Positions 1-8,589 of a stretch of DNA of 64,000 bases are shown here, one piece after another; positions within the stretch are counted from its first letter, which is position 1; each line of letters begins with the position of its first letter. Origin of the DNA: Bacteroidota bacterium. Its GTDB lineage: Bacteria > Bacteroidota > Bacteroidia > Chitinophagales > Saprospiraceae. The stretch is from contig JAHEAR010000006.1 of NCBI GenBank assembly GCA_024642665.1, forward strand, positions 41,416-105,415, read 5' to 3'. The notes beneath the pieces were generated by a model. The model was not told the DNA's origin and searched no databases. It was given only the letters and a program-made list of their open reading frames with translations. Position numbers and translations under genes: made by a program.

Positions 1-24
1 CACCCTTTTCTCCCATTACCAACC

Positions 25-100
25 AATGCAATGTCATTCCGACCGTAGGGAGGGATCTACTTTTCGATTGCATTGTCATTTCGATTGGGGCGCCGGAACC
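25..100. repeat. Intergenic dispersed-type repeat, two imperfect copies
   Basis: A unit reading GCAATGTCATTCCGA (28-42) recurs as GCATTGTCATTTCGA (70-84), 13 of 15 bases identical at a 42-base spacing. The first copy continues into CCGTAGGGAGGGATCTAC. Sequences of the type TGTCATTTCGA...AGGGAGAAATCT are common dispersed intergenic repeats in Bacteroidota genomes (general knowledge). It lies downstream of the minus-strand gene ending at 132. No gene is visible in 1-131. Confidence 0.5.
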
Positions 101-131
101 AAAATAAATTCTACATTCTTATCCTAAGAAA

Positions 132-1253
132 TCATTCGTACAAATGCCCCCGATAGTGGTCAACGGCTTCTCCGGACGTTGTGCTATAAGACCCTATGGC
201 ATCTGCCGTAAGACAACTATGCACCGGCAGCCAAAGTGATAAATCTCCGGGTTTACATAAGCTGAATGTCTCCTTATTGCACTGGACAATCCCATGTTCC
301 TGAGAGAGCGAAACTAAAACAGGATTGGATGATACATTTTCTGTGGACCATCCGCTTTCCGTGCTATCCACCATTCTTCCAAAGATTTTTTTTCCATCGC
401 CTGCAAGCAGAAAGTCCTTTGAAAAATGAATTGCACCGCCATAAATTACCCATTGGTTTCGCTCCGGATGCACAGCAACAACAGGACATGCCATAGCCAC
501 AGCAATATCATCGAATCTGCAAGCGCCAATTTCTTCCTGCATCAGATCATAAAACACGTAGTTACCCGGTCTCAACTCATCCACTACACCAAAGTCTTCC
601 ACCATCGAAGCCCCGGGTGTATCTCCAAGAGATACTTTTATGTACGGATAACTTGACAGATATTGCGATTTTAAATTCAATAAAATGCGTAGCGATTCAT
701 CATAGACCACCTGGACCTCTGCCTGTGATCGCTTTTGATAACTATGCCCTGCATGCGCCAGAAATCCACTAAAGTGCAAGTGCGAATAATTGTCGATGCG
801 ATGGAGTATCTCATCAATGGCTTGAATATTTTGAAATCCCAGGCCGGTTCGATGGGTGCCAACATCAATCTTTATCCAGAGAGAAATTGGATGATTTGTT
901 TTTTTTCCAAGTTCATCGACCGTCATGGCATCCATCACGAGTAGTCCAAGATGTGCTTTTGAAGCCAATGCATTGATCACGTTAATCTCACGTATATTAA
1001 CAGGAAATGCGATCGTTATATCCTGCCAACCAAAATGTGAGAAATATTGTGCCATGCCTACAGAAGAGACGGTTATTTTTTCAATTCCCATTTCTCTAAA
1101 CCACTCACCAATCATACCTGATTGATGGGTTTTAAAATGTGGTCGAAGGTCAACTCCCTGTTGCTTTGCTTTTTCCTTCAGGAGGTAGATATTGCGTCGG
1201 CATATCTCGCGATCCAGTAGTAATGTTGGCTTGGATACACTTGCTAAATTCAT
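132..1253 (-). CDS. D-threonine aldolase / D-serine dehydratase-like PLP enzyme
   Basis: The 373-aa protein has the fold type III alanine-racemase-like N-terminal domain and the C-terminal D-serine dehydratase-like domain. The PLP lysine is probably Lys41 in RPHFKTH. Near the C-terminus the HSC motif (His345, Cys347) matches the zinc-binding His/Cys pair of eukaryotic-type D-serine dehydratases and metal-dependent D-threonine aldolases. The expected reaction is cleavage or dehydration of a D-hydroxy amino acid in the cytoplasm; the exact substrate cannot be read from sequence. The gene lies 41 bases downstream of the Rrf2 gene on the same strand, so the two may be co-transcribed. The start is an ATG at 1253, and the length is typical for the family. 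Confidence 0.85.
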   Translation of the reverse strand: MNLASVSKPTLLLDREICRRNIYLLKEKAKQQGVDLRPHFKTHQSGMIGEWFREMGIEKITVSSVGMAQYFSHFGWQDITIAFPVNIREINVINALASKAHLGLLVMDAMTVDELGKKTNHPISLWIKIDVGTHRTGLGFQNIQAIDEILHRIDNYSHLHFSGFLAHAGHSYQKRSQAEVQVVYDESLRILLNLKSQYLSSYPYIKVSLGDTPGASMVEDFGVVDELRPGNYVFYDLMQEEIGACRFDDIAVAMACPVVAVHPERNQWVIYGGAIHFSKDFLLAGDGKKIFGRMVDSTESGWSTENVSSNPVLVSLSQEHGIVQCNKETFSLCKPGDLSLWLPVHSCLTADAIGSYSTTSGEAVDHYRGHLYE

Positions 1254-1294
1254 GGAAAAAGAGTCATGCTGCTGATCAATGGCAAAATGTTGTG

Positions 1295-1738
1295 CTATCT
1301 GTTATTGTTATTAATAACCACTTTTGGATCATTCATTTCTCTGGCCAGAGCCTCAAGCGATTTCTGTCCGAGCATCCCTAATAATTGCACTTTGATTTTT
1401 GCATAATCAGCATGCATCGGACAAGGATTTATTTCAGAGCATTCACTTAATCCCAATATGCAACCCGAAATCATGTGCTCCGTATCCAGCAAGGTCAGTA
1501 CTTTAAGCAATGATTTCTTTTTGGCCTGATCGGTGAGATAAAATCCACCGGAAGGACCTGTCACAGAACTGATCAATTTATTTCCGTGCGTAAGTTTTTG
1601 CAAAATCTTTGCCGTAAATGATTTGGGCGAGTCAATGGCTACAGACAATTCTACAATCCCTATTTTATGGTCTTCTGAGCTATTCTGAGCAAGATAAATC
1701 AGTGCGCGTAACGCATACTCAGTTGATTTTGAAAACAT
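1295..1738 (-). CDS. Rrf2-family transcriptional regulator, NsrR/IscR-like
   Basis: A 147-aa Rrf2 protein with an N-terminal winged helix (about 1-70, starting MFSKSTEYALRAL). Three cysteines, Cys93, Cys100 and Cys106, are spaced C-x6-C-x5-C and resemble the Fe-S cluster triad of NsrR and IscR. NsrR is an NO-sensing repressor whose cluster is destroyed by NO (established for the family). The gene is divergent from the NO-reductase/dismutase-family gene at 2006 with 267 bases between them, and an inverted repeat sits in that gap. Inference: it senses NO or redox state and represses the divergent gene and possibly itself. IscR-like or other redox roles remain possible because the first Cys spacing is one or two residues longer than in characterised NsrR proteins. 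Confidence 0.87.
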   Translation of the reverse strand: MFSKSTEYALRALIYLAQNSSEDHKIGIVELSVAIDSPKSFTAKILQKLTHGNKLISSVTGPSGGFYLTDQAKKKSLLKVLTLLDTEHMISGCILGLSECSEINPCPMHADYAKIKVQLLGMLGQKSLEALAREMNDPKVVINNNNR

Positions 1739-1797
1739 AAGATTTTATTTAAGGGCAAAATAATTGAATTTTACAGAACCGCCCATAAATTATCCAT

Positions 1798-1823
1798 AAT
1801 AAAAGATATATTTGTCTTTTATT
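1798..1823. promoter_or_regulatory. Candidate NsrR-like operator (inverted repeat)
   Basis: AATAAAAGA (1798-1806) and its exact reverse complement TCTTTTATT (1815-1823) flank an 8-base centre. The segment AAGATATATTT (1803-1813) matches 9 of 11 bases of the E. coli NsrR half-site AAGATGCATTT (from memory). The site lies between the divergent Rrf2 and qNOR/Nod genes and straddles the -7 box at 1807-1814, as expected for a repressor operator. Confidence 0.6.
1807..1814 (+). promoter_or_regulatory. -7 promoter box of the qNOR/Nod gene
   Basis: TATATTTG fits the Bacteroidota -7 consensus TAnnTTTG and is exactly the spacer of the 9-bp inverted repeat. Transcription would start near 1818-1820, leaving a leader of roughly 185 bases before the ATG at 2006. 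No clear -33 TTTG was found. Confidence 0.5.
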
Positions 1824-2005
1824 GTCCGCACCGCTTATATCCACACTTTTTAGCACATTACGGGCACGTTGAATGTTTAAGTCAACATCAGGATTAAATA
1901 GAAAACCCTCCCACGTCATTTGCTAAATGAGTACACAGGTATTTGGAAATCCAAATCAACCATTTATAAGTATGAATATCCTTTTAGCAATTAAAATTCT
2001 ATTTC

Positions 2006-4396
2006 ATGGAATCTAACTCCAGGGGAAACGTAGTCAATGACAATGGCACAACAAAAAGCATGTCATATATCATGAACACCAAAAACTGGTGGGGACCGCT
2101 AACTTTCATTTTGATCATCAGTCTGGCAGGTGTGGGAATGATTGGCTTTCAAACCTACCATGATGCTCCTCCAATGACCGGATTTGTTTCACCGGACGGT
2201 AATATGATGGCCTCGAAAGAATCTATTATTGCCGGACAGATCATATTCCACAAATACGCTTTGATGGAATATGGAAGTTTTTTTGGCGATGGGGCACAAC
2301 GTGGACCTGACTTCACTGCGGAAGCACTACATCTGGTTACTACTTTCATGAATGAGTATCGCATCGAGTCATTCACCGAAGAGAATGAGCGCACCCCGAG
2401 TGATCTTGAAACCCGAATCATCGGTGAACAAGTGAAGGCCGAACTCAAAGAAAACAGATACAAAAAAGAATCAAACTCCGTAACCTTATCCCCTGATCAA
2501 GCCTATGCGCTAAACAAGCTTAATGAGTACTACCTCAATCTTTATATTGACAAAAACACGGATAGCAGCTTTCCACCGGTTGGTTACATCACAGACCGAC
2601 AGGAAGTATCCAATCTGAGTAATTTCTTCTTTTGGGGAGCCTGGATTTGTGTCACTGAAAGACCCGGAAGCCATAATAGTTACACCCATAACTGGCCGTT
2701 TGATCCGCAGGCGGGAAATACACCGACCTCACCGGTGATCGTCTGGAGTGTCCTCGGCTTACTTGGCTTTGTTTTAGCCTGTGGACTAGTACTTTATTAT
2801 ATCGGCCAGTACAATCAATTATCAAATAAATTTTTCAAGCCGCCGGTGAGGGATTTATTTACCTTGGAAAAAGTAAAAAACTTTGCCCCTACACAAACAC
2901 AAAGAGCTACATATAAATTTTTCTTTGTTGCTATTCTTCTCTTCTTTTTACAAGTTTGCAGTGGGGTTGTAACCATAAATGATTTCGTAGATTTCCTTGG
3001 TTATATCGGTATCCATATTGCCGGAGCAGTGCCTGTCACTATTTCACGCAGTTGGCATCTAATGCTATCCTTGTATTGGATTTCCACTTGCTGGATCGCC
3101 TCCTCCATATTTATTCTTCCGATTCTATCAAAAAAGGAAGTGCCGGGTCAAAAGGGATTGATCAATATTCTTTTTATCCTGCTCTTTGTGCTGGTGGGAG
3201 GATCGCTTGTCGGGATGGTCATGGGGCCACTAGGTTTAATGGGAAAGTGGCATAATTTTTTTGGTCATCAGGGCTGGGAATTTGTCGACTTTGGAAAGGC
3301 GTATCAAATATTATTGATGGGCATCTTCATGCTTTGGGGCATTGTGGTCTACAGAGGTATCAAACCATCCTTAATAAAGCATGAGCCATGGAATCTTCCC
3401 AATTGGATCATGTACTCCGTGATAGGTATCCCGCTATTGTTTATTTCCGGCTTTGTTGCCCAACCTGAAACCAATTTTGTCATTGCTGATTTCTGGCGAT
3501 GGATGGTAATTCATATGTGGGTTGAAGCCTTCTTCGAGGTTTTTATAACAGTGATTGTAAGTTACCTAATGGTATTGATGGGATTGGTCAGTCGACAAGC
3601 GGCTATACGAGTCGTCTATTTTGCAACTATTTTATTTTTAGGAACTGGTTTGCTAGGTATCTCCCACAATTTTTACTGGAATGCCAAACCTGTTGCCACC
3701 ATGGCTTTAGGTAGTGTTTTTTCAACGCTACAATTTGTTCCACTAATTCTGCTGACGGTAGAAGCCTGGCGATTTAAAAACATGCCCAGACTTGCTGTCG
3801 GAGATGTGGCTTATAAAGATCTGGGTGCATTTGGGTTTTCAGAAGTTTTCTTATTCCTTATCGCCGTTAACTTCTGGAATTTCTTTGGGGCCGGTGTTTT
3901 AGGCATAATCATCAATCTGCCAATCATGAATTATTTTGAACACGGTACTTATCTGACCATCAATCATGCACATGCAGCGCTTATGGGTGTATATGGAAAC
4001 ATCTCATTGGCTGCTTTTCTTTTTGCTTCGAAGCTGTTGCTGAAACCTGGTCAATGGAATAAGCGAATCATTAAAACTTCGTTTTGGTGTATCAATATCG
4101 GGCTTATGTTAATGGTGATTCTTGATCTTTTCCCAGCCGGTATATTTCAGTTCAAATCTGTAGTAGACAATGGACTTTGGTATGGTCGCTCAATGCTCTT
4201 TATGGAGGGAGACATATTCCATATGTTTACCTGGTTAAGAGGCATAGGTGCAAGTGTATTCTTGTTTGGAGGTGTCATGCCTCTTGTCTGGTTTGTTATC
4301 ACAAGAATTAATTCAGTCAAACCTTTCGACCCAATCGCATCAGATGTTCTTTTGGAAAATGAAAAAGAAATTCCGGTAGAAGCAGAAACCGCCTAA
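2006..4396 (+). CDS. Quinol NO reductase-family protein, putative nitric oxide dismutase (Nod)
   Basis: This 796-aa heme-copper-superfamily membrane protein has the qNOR layout: an N-terminal anchor, a soluble heme-less cytochrome c-like domain (about 50-240), then a NorB-like 12-helix core. Conserved residues include heme-ligand His351, FeB-ligand His503 with Glu507, His554, and His654/His656. Departures from canonical qNOR (Geobacillus numbering, recalled) are His560 to Asn555, Glu581 to Gln576, and quinol-site His328 to Asn325, Glu332 to Asp329, Phe336 to Tyr333 and Asp746 to about Ala749. This combination is what was described for Nod of Methylomirabilis, proposed to dismutate 2 NO to N2 and O2. 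The divergent Rrf2 gene and the operator-like repeat suggest NO-responsive control. The start is an ATG at 2006 (a later ATG is at 2060). Family certain; Nod activity inferred. Confidence 0.92.
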   Translation: MESNSRGNVVNDNGTTKSMSYIMNTKNWWGPLTFILIISLAGVGMIGFQTYHDAPPMTGFVSPDGNMMASKESIIAGQIIFHKYALMEYGSFFGDGAQRGPDFTAEALHLVTTFMNEYRIESFTEENERTPSDLETRIIGEQVKAELKENRYKKESNSVTLSPDQAYALNKLNEYYLNLYIDKNTDSSFPPVGYITDRQEVSNLSNFFFWGAWICVTERPGSHNSYTHNWPFDPQAGNTPTSPVIVWSVLGLLGFVLACGLVLYYIGQYNQLSNKFFKPPVRDLFTLEKVKNFAPTQTQRATYKFFFVAILLFFLQVCSGVVTINDFVDFLGYIGIHIAGAVPVTISRSWHLMLSLYWISTCWIASSIFILPILSKKEVPGQKGLINILFILLFVLVGGSLVGMVMGPLGLMGKWHNFFGHQGWEFVDFGKAYQILLMGIFMLWGIVVYRGIKPSLIKHEPWNLPNWIMYSVIGIPLLFISGFVAQPETNFVIADFWRWMVIHMWVEAFFEVFITVIVSYLMVLMGLVSRQAAIRVVYFATILFLGTGLLGISHNFYWNAKPVATMALGSVFSTLQFVPLILLTVEAWRFKNMPRLAVGDVAYKDLGAFGFSEVFLFLIAVNFWNFFGAGVLGIIINLPIMNYFEHGTYLTINHAHAALMGVYGNISLAAFLFASKLLLKPGQWNKRIIKTSFWCINIGLMLMVILDLFPAGIFQFKSVVDNGLWYGRSMLFMEGDIFHMFTWLRGIGASVFLFGGVMPLVWFVITRINSVKPFDPIASDVLLENEKEIPVEAETA

Positions 4397-4456
4397 TACC
4401 GCACATCCAGATGAATAATGACATTCAATACATGCCCGAGGATCATTGTATTGTTT

Positions 4457-4485
4457 TAAGTATCGGCACATTCTGCCGAGACTTA
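4457..4485 (+). terminator. Intrinsic terminator after the qNOR/Nod gene
   Basis: TAAGT-A-TCGGCA pairs with TGCCGA-G-ACTTA around a 5-base loop, giving 11 pairs with one internal A-G mismatch. It is followed by TTCTTTG and lies 60 bases after the stop codon. Confidence 0.5.
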
Positions 4486-4568
4486 TTCTTTGACCTGTAA
4501 GCTACTACCTGTATAAATTAATGAGCAGTCCCTTCCGGAATGCCTACTTTCGCGGAAAGAATTCGAAG

Positions 4569-6143
4569 ATGAATCGCAATTTGATAAAGCACAAACTTAT
4601 ACTCACATTGACCCTAATTTCTTTGGTGATATTCGCTTCTGCCCAGAATATCCTGATCACCGATCAGGGTTTCCCCAATGAGCCTTCCATTATGATGGAT
4701 CCGCAAAACCCCAATATAATCCTCGCCGGAGCTAACATCAATAAATATTATGTGAGCCTGGATACCGGTCGAACATGGACAGGCAATTCCTTGCAATCAC
4801 CCTATGGGGTCTGGGGCGATCCTGCTATTGCCGTTGACAAGCATGGCGATTTTTACTTCTTTCACCTTTCCAATCCACAGGACGGAAACTGGATCGACAG
4901 GATCGTTTGCCAGAAAACATCAGATCGAGGAAATACCTGGACAGATGGTTCGTACACCGGATTAAACGGAACAAAAGCACAGGACAAACAATGGTTTGCT
5001 TTTGATCCGGAGGATAATACCATTTATCTCACCTGGACACAATTTGATGATTACGGGAGCAGCAATACTGGTGATTCAAGCTCGATTATGTTTTCAAAAT
5101 CTTTGGATGCCGGTGATACATGGTCTCCTGCAAAACGAATTAATCGGATCAATGGAGACTGCATCGATAGTGATGACACTGTAGAAGGAGCAGTGCCCAC
5201 GGTTGGACCTAATGGTGAGATCTATGTCGCGTGGGCCGGACCGGAAGGAATTGTTTTTGATCGATCGCTGGATGGCGGAGAAACATGGCTCGAGGAAGAC
5301 ATCCAGGTAGATCCTATGCCTACCGGATGGGATTACAGAATATCAGGCATCAATCGATCAAATGGTTTGCCCATCACGATTTGTGATTTAAGCAATGGCC
5401 CGAATCGAGGGGCGATCTATATCAATTGGTCAGATCAACGAAATGGAATCAATGATACAGATATCTGGTTGGCCAAATCGGTTGATGGAGGAGATACCTG
5501 GTCTTCACCTGTTCGGGTCAATGACGATGAAACCGGTCATCAACAATTTTTCACCTGGATGGCAATTGATGAGACAACAGGGTATCTCTATTTTGTTTTT
5601 TATGACCGACGCGATGCAGGAAGTGACTCCACGCATGTCTATATGGCTGTATCGCAAGACGGAGGAAACACCTTTCTCAACCGTCGTATCAGTGAAGAAG
5701 CATTTGTGCCCAATGATGGGGTTTTCTTTGGAGACTATACCAATCTGACGGTGCATGATGGCATCATCAGGCCCATTTGGACAAGATTACATGAAGGAAA
5801 ATTGAGTCTGTGGACTCACCTGACCACGGCAGAAGAATTAATCACTTCCACTACTTCACCATCAGGATTGTCCTCAAAAGCTACCTTTGAAAATTATCCA
5901 AATCCCGCTTCAGGTCTTATATATATTTCCTATAAAATCCACAACAGATCACACGTCAGCCTTTCCATTCTAAACAGCAATGGTATGGTTATTAAAAATA
6001 TAATCTCGAATGAAATGCGAGGGTATGGAAAATATGTTGAAGAAATCAATACCGATGATTTACGCATTCCTCCGGGAGTATATTATATCCATTTAGAAGT
6101 CGATGGTAAATTGCATACGGAGAGACAAGTGGTGGTAGAGTAA
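4569..6143 (+). CDS. Secreted sialidase-like BNR-repeat protein with T9SS type A sorting domain
   Basis: About 524 aa from the ATG at 4569, which directly precedes a signal peptide (MNRNLIKHKLILTLTLISL...SAQ). An upstream in-frame ATG at 4521 would add 16 residues in front of the signal and is less likely. The body holds at least six Asp-box/BNR motifs (SLDTGRTW, SDRGNTW, SLDAGDTW, SLDGGETW, SVDGGDTW, SQDGGNTF), which indicate a sialidase-type beta-propeller. The last 80 or so residues (NYPNPASG...PPGVYYIHLE...) form a type A T9SS C-terminal sorting domain, so it is exported across the outer membrane. No full sialidase catalytic set was recognised, so glycosidase activity is uncertain. It ends 15 bases before the convergent ABC-F gene. 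Confidence 0.85.
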   Translation: MNRNLIKHKLILTLTLISLVIFASAQNILITDQGFPNEPSIMMDPQNPNIILAGANINKYYVSLDTGRTWTGNSLQSPYGVWGDPAIAVDKHGDFYFFHLSNPQDGNWIDRIVCQKTSDRGNTWTDGSYTGLNGTKAQDKQWFAFDPEDNTIYLTWTQFDDYGSSNTGDSSSIMFSKSLDAGDTWSPAKRINRINGDCIDSDDTVEGAVPTVGPNGEIYVAWAGPEGIVFDRSLDGGETWLEEDIQVDPMPTGWDYRISGINRSNGLPITICDLSNGPNRGAIYINWSDQRNGINDTDIWLAKSVDGGDTWSSPVRVNDDETGHQQFFTWMAIDETTGYLYFVFYDRRDAGSDSTHVYMAVSQDGGNTFLNRRISEEAFVPNDGVFFGDYTNLTVHDGIIRPIWTRLHEGKLSLWTHLTTAEELITSTTSPSGLSSKATFENYPNPASGLIYISYKIHNRSHVSLSILNSNGMVIKNIISNEMRGYGKYVEEINTDDLRIPPGVYYIHLEVDGKLHTERQVVVE

Positions 6144-6158
6144 AAGGATAAGAATTTT

Positions 6159-8027
6159 TCAGGAAAATTCTTCCATCTGTTCCGACAACTCCAGCCATAA
6201 GGTTTCTGCTTCCTGAAGCTTTGTAATAGTCTCTTTCAGGTCTTTATCCCATTTTTGCAAATCCTGCAGGCTTGGCTCTGGTAATAAAAAGTTTTCTTCC
6301 AGTTTGCTCTTTTTCTCTTCCAACTGCTCCATTGATTTCTCCGCACGGCGCAATGCTTTACGCACTTCGTTGCGATCAATCACCGATGGCTCTGCTTGCT
6401 TTTTAGGTTTGATTTCGACCTCAGCGACCTCCTCTTCCTCCTGACTTTCTTTCCAGATACTGTAAGCAGTGTAGCCTCCTGGGAAATCTTTAATCACCCC
6501 ATCACCTTCAAAAACAAAAATATGATCTGCTAATTTATCCAACATATACCGATCATGGGAGGCCAGAATCAGAACGCCGGGATATTCCATTAGAAAATCT
6601 TCAAGGACATTGAGGGTGATGATATCCAGATCATTGGTAGGCTCATCAAGAATCAACATGTTTGGATTGGCCATTAATATGGTCAGCAGGTATAATCGTC
6701 TTCGCTCCCCTCCACTAATTTGAGAATAGTACACCTGCTGCTGAGGCCTTGGAAACAGGAACCGCTCAAGTAATTGTTCGGCCGTTAGCTTACCCCCACC
6801 TTTTAACGGAATATAATCGGCTATATCACGAACGATATCGATGAGACGCTTATCCGCTGGTACATACAATCCATCCTGCTGCATGTGCCCTATACGCAAG
6901 GTTTCCCCATGAACAATCTTGCCCTGAGTAGGCTTTAGTGCACTAATCAATAGCGAAATAAATGTACTCTTGCCGGCGCCGTTGGGACCAATAATTCCGA
7001 CGCGATCACGGTTAGGAAATTTAAAATCGAAATTCTTTATCAGCCATTTATCCTCCTTATAATAAAATCCAAGGTTATGGCATTCCAATATTTTTGAACC
7101 AAGCCGATGCATATCGATCTGCATCTTTACGGTATCCTGGTACAATACTCTGGCAGCAGCAGCTTTGACATGTTCAAAATTATCTACTCTTGCTTTATTC
7201 TTTGTCGTCCGCGCCTTGGGCATTCTTCTGATCCAATCCAGCTCCTTTTTCATAAGCTGTTTTGCCTTTTCCTGCGAGGAGACCATATTTTCCGTCAGTA
7301 AGGCTTTTTTCTCGAGATAATCAGAATAATTTCCCTGATAGGATCTCAACTTTCCTCTATCCAATTCGATAATCTGATTACAAACTCTATCCAGAAAATA
7401 TCGATCGTGGGTGACGGTCAGAAAGGTTCGATCAGGATGCTGAAAATAAGATTCCAGCCACTCCACCATAGCCATGTCAAGGTGGTTTGTAGGTTCATCC
7501 AGCACAAGAACGTCCGGTCTGGCCAACAAAACCATCGCCATTGCCAATCTTTTTTTTTGTCCTCCGGAGAGTTGCATGATTGGTTGTTCGATATCAGGAA
7601 GATGCAATTGATGGAGCATCTGCATGATAATGGATTCGATATCCCAAGCATGATGATCATCCATACTGACCGCGGCTTTTTCTAAAGCGGAGGTGTCCCC
7701 GGAGAGTATCGCCAAGTGATGCGCTCCCCAGGCTTTTATTTGGGGCAGGTCGATACTCATGATAGCATCCCGGATGGTATCTCCTGATATGAATTCAGGC
7801 TCCTGATCCAGATACCCTATCCGTACATTAGGGGCAAGCAGAATCTTCGCATGTTCTCCTTCCGGAGCAATTTGCCCACACAGGATGCGCATAAGGGTGG
7901 TCTTCCCACTTCCATTCTGAGCGATCAGGGCTATTTTATCTCCTTGATTGATGCGCAGATCAATCTTATCTAAAAGGACTTTCTCTCCATAGGATTTGGA
8001 GACGGCCTCCAGCGTAACACAATTCAT
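6159..8027 (-). CDS. ABC-F family ATPase, Uup-like
   Basis: The 622-aa cytoplasmic protein has two ABC ATPase domains and no membrane segments. It shows Walker A QNGSGKTT (37-44) and GPNGAGKST, signatures LSGGQKKR and ISGGERRR, and Walker B VLVLDEPTNHLD and MLILDEPTNDLD. The linker (KARTTKNKARVDNF) and a charged C-terminal coiled coil (about 545-620) are typical of the Uup branch, which acts on ribosomes or on DNA branch intermediates. Function here is inferred by family only. The start codon lies 5 bases after a -7 box, implying a leaderless mRNA. The gene is convergent with the sialidase-like gene. Confidence 0.9.
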   Translation of the reverse strand: MNCVTLEAVSKSYGEKVLLDKIDLRINQGDKIALIAQNGSGKTTLMRILCGQIAPEGEHAKILLAPNVRIGYLDQEPEFISGDTIRDAIMSIDLPQIKAWGAHHLAILSGDTSALEKAAVSMDDHHAWDIESIIMQMLHQLHLPDIEQPIMQLSGGQKKRLAMAMVLLARPDVLVLDEPTNHLDMAMVEWLESYFQHPDRTFLTVTHDRYFLDRVCNQIIELDRGKLRSYQGNYSDYLEKKALLTENMVSSQEKAKQLMKKELDWIRRMPKARTTKNKARVDNFEHVKAAAARVLYQDTVKMQIDMHRLGSKILECHNLGFYYKEDKWLIKNFDFKFPNRDRVGIIGPNGAGKSTFISLLISALKPTQGKIVHGETLRIGHMQQDGLYVPADKRLIDIVRDIADYIPLKGGGKLTAEQLLERFLFPRPQQQVYYSQISGGERRRLYLLTILMANPNMLILDEPTNDLDIITLNVLEDFLMEYPGVLILASHDRYMLDKLADHIFVFEGDGVIKDFPGGYTAYSIWKESQEEEEVAEVEIKPKKQAEPSVIDRNEVRKALRRAEKSMEQLEEKKSKLEENFLLPEPSLQDLQKWDKDLKETITKLQEAETLWLELSEQMEEFS

Positions 8028-8032
8028 TGGCG

Positions 8033-8040
8033 CAAAGGTA
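8033..8040 (-). promoter_or_regulatory. -7 box of the ABC-F gene
   Basis: On the minus strand TACCTTTG ends 5 bases before the ATG at 8027. Transcription would begin at or beside the start codon. Confidence 0.55.
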
Positions 8041-8189
8041 ATGTATTGCGCATGGCATCAGAAGGAATAAAAAAAGGGGCAAGGGTGAGACTAAAAATGG
8101 GGGGATTTCGGGACTAATTTGATTTTTAGAAAATGTGCTTTGTGATCTGAAAGGGTATATATCTGAACATTAATCCGCCTTCAAATATA

Positions 8190-8327
8190 TCAGGCAGGAT
8201 TAAGAAATATCAGGAAGCCTACGAAAGCTGCCAGCATGACTAAAATCAGCCAGAACCTCATATCTGATAGAAATGACTCCTGTTGTACAAAATTCTTTTT
8301 TGCAGTGGCGCGATCTTTAACCTCCAT
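8190..8327 (-). CDS. Small single-pass membrane protein, 45 aa
   Basis: A short open frame too small for usual gene calls encodes 45 residues starting MEVKDRATAKKNF. A charged N-terminal half is followed by one strong hydrophobic helix (about 25-43, FWLILVMLAAFVGFLIFL). On the coding strand AAGGA lies 5 bases before the ATG, a rare good Shine-Dalgarno in this genome. The gene stands alone in the 562-base gap between the ABC-F gene and pyrD, all on the minus strand. Function unknown; the form suggests a small inner-membrane peptide or a subunit of a larger complex. Confidence 0.6.
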   Translation of the reverse strand: MEVKDRATAKKNFVQQESFLSDMRFWLILVMLAAFVGFLIFLNPA

Positions 8328-8589
8328 AGCTTCCTTAGTTTATCTTGGATCTTAGTTTTAGTTACTCTCCTTTGACCTAAAGACTTTCAAAAAGGATACC
8401 ATATAGATTTAGCTTAATATGATCTATTGGTGTTGTTTGGTAGCGCAATGTATAACCCATTGATAAACAAATCAAATAGGCTTTAGGGAATAATCAAATG
8501 TGTACGATTCTGATTTACCGTAAAAGAAACCGGTTTTTTACGTAGAGAGCCAATTTGACGGAAAAGAGAGGTTTATTTTGGGTGTATTC
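8328..8589. other. Intergenic region between pyrD and the small membrane gene
   Basis: No further gene is visible. The only notable structure is a 10-base palindrome AAACCGGTTT at 8527-8536 in an A/T-rich context. It has no loop or T-tract and is not a convincing terminator. Confidence 0.4.

Noticed and set aside
2155-2463. Minus-strand 102-aa frame inside the qNOR/Nod gene
   Set aside because: Shadow frame: no signal, family resemblance or start context, and it overlaps a clear conserved protein.
8527-8536. AAACCGGTTT palindrome as a terminator of pyrD
   Set aside because: It has no loop and no T-tract on the minus strand, so it is not a convincing terminator.
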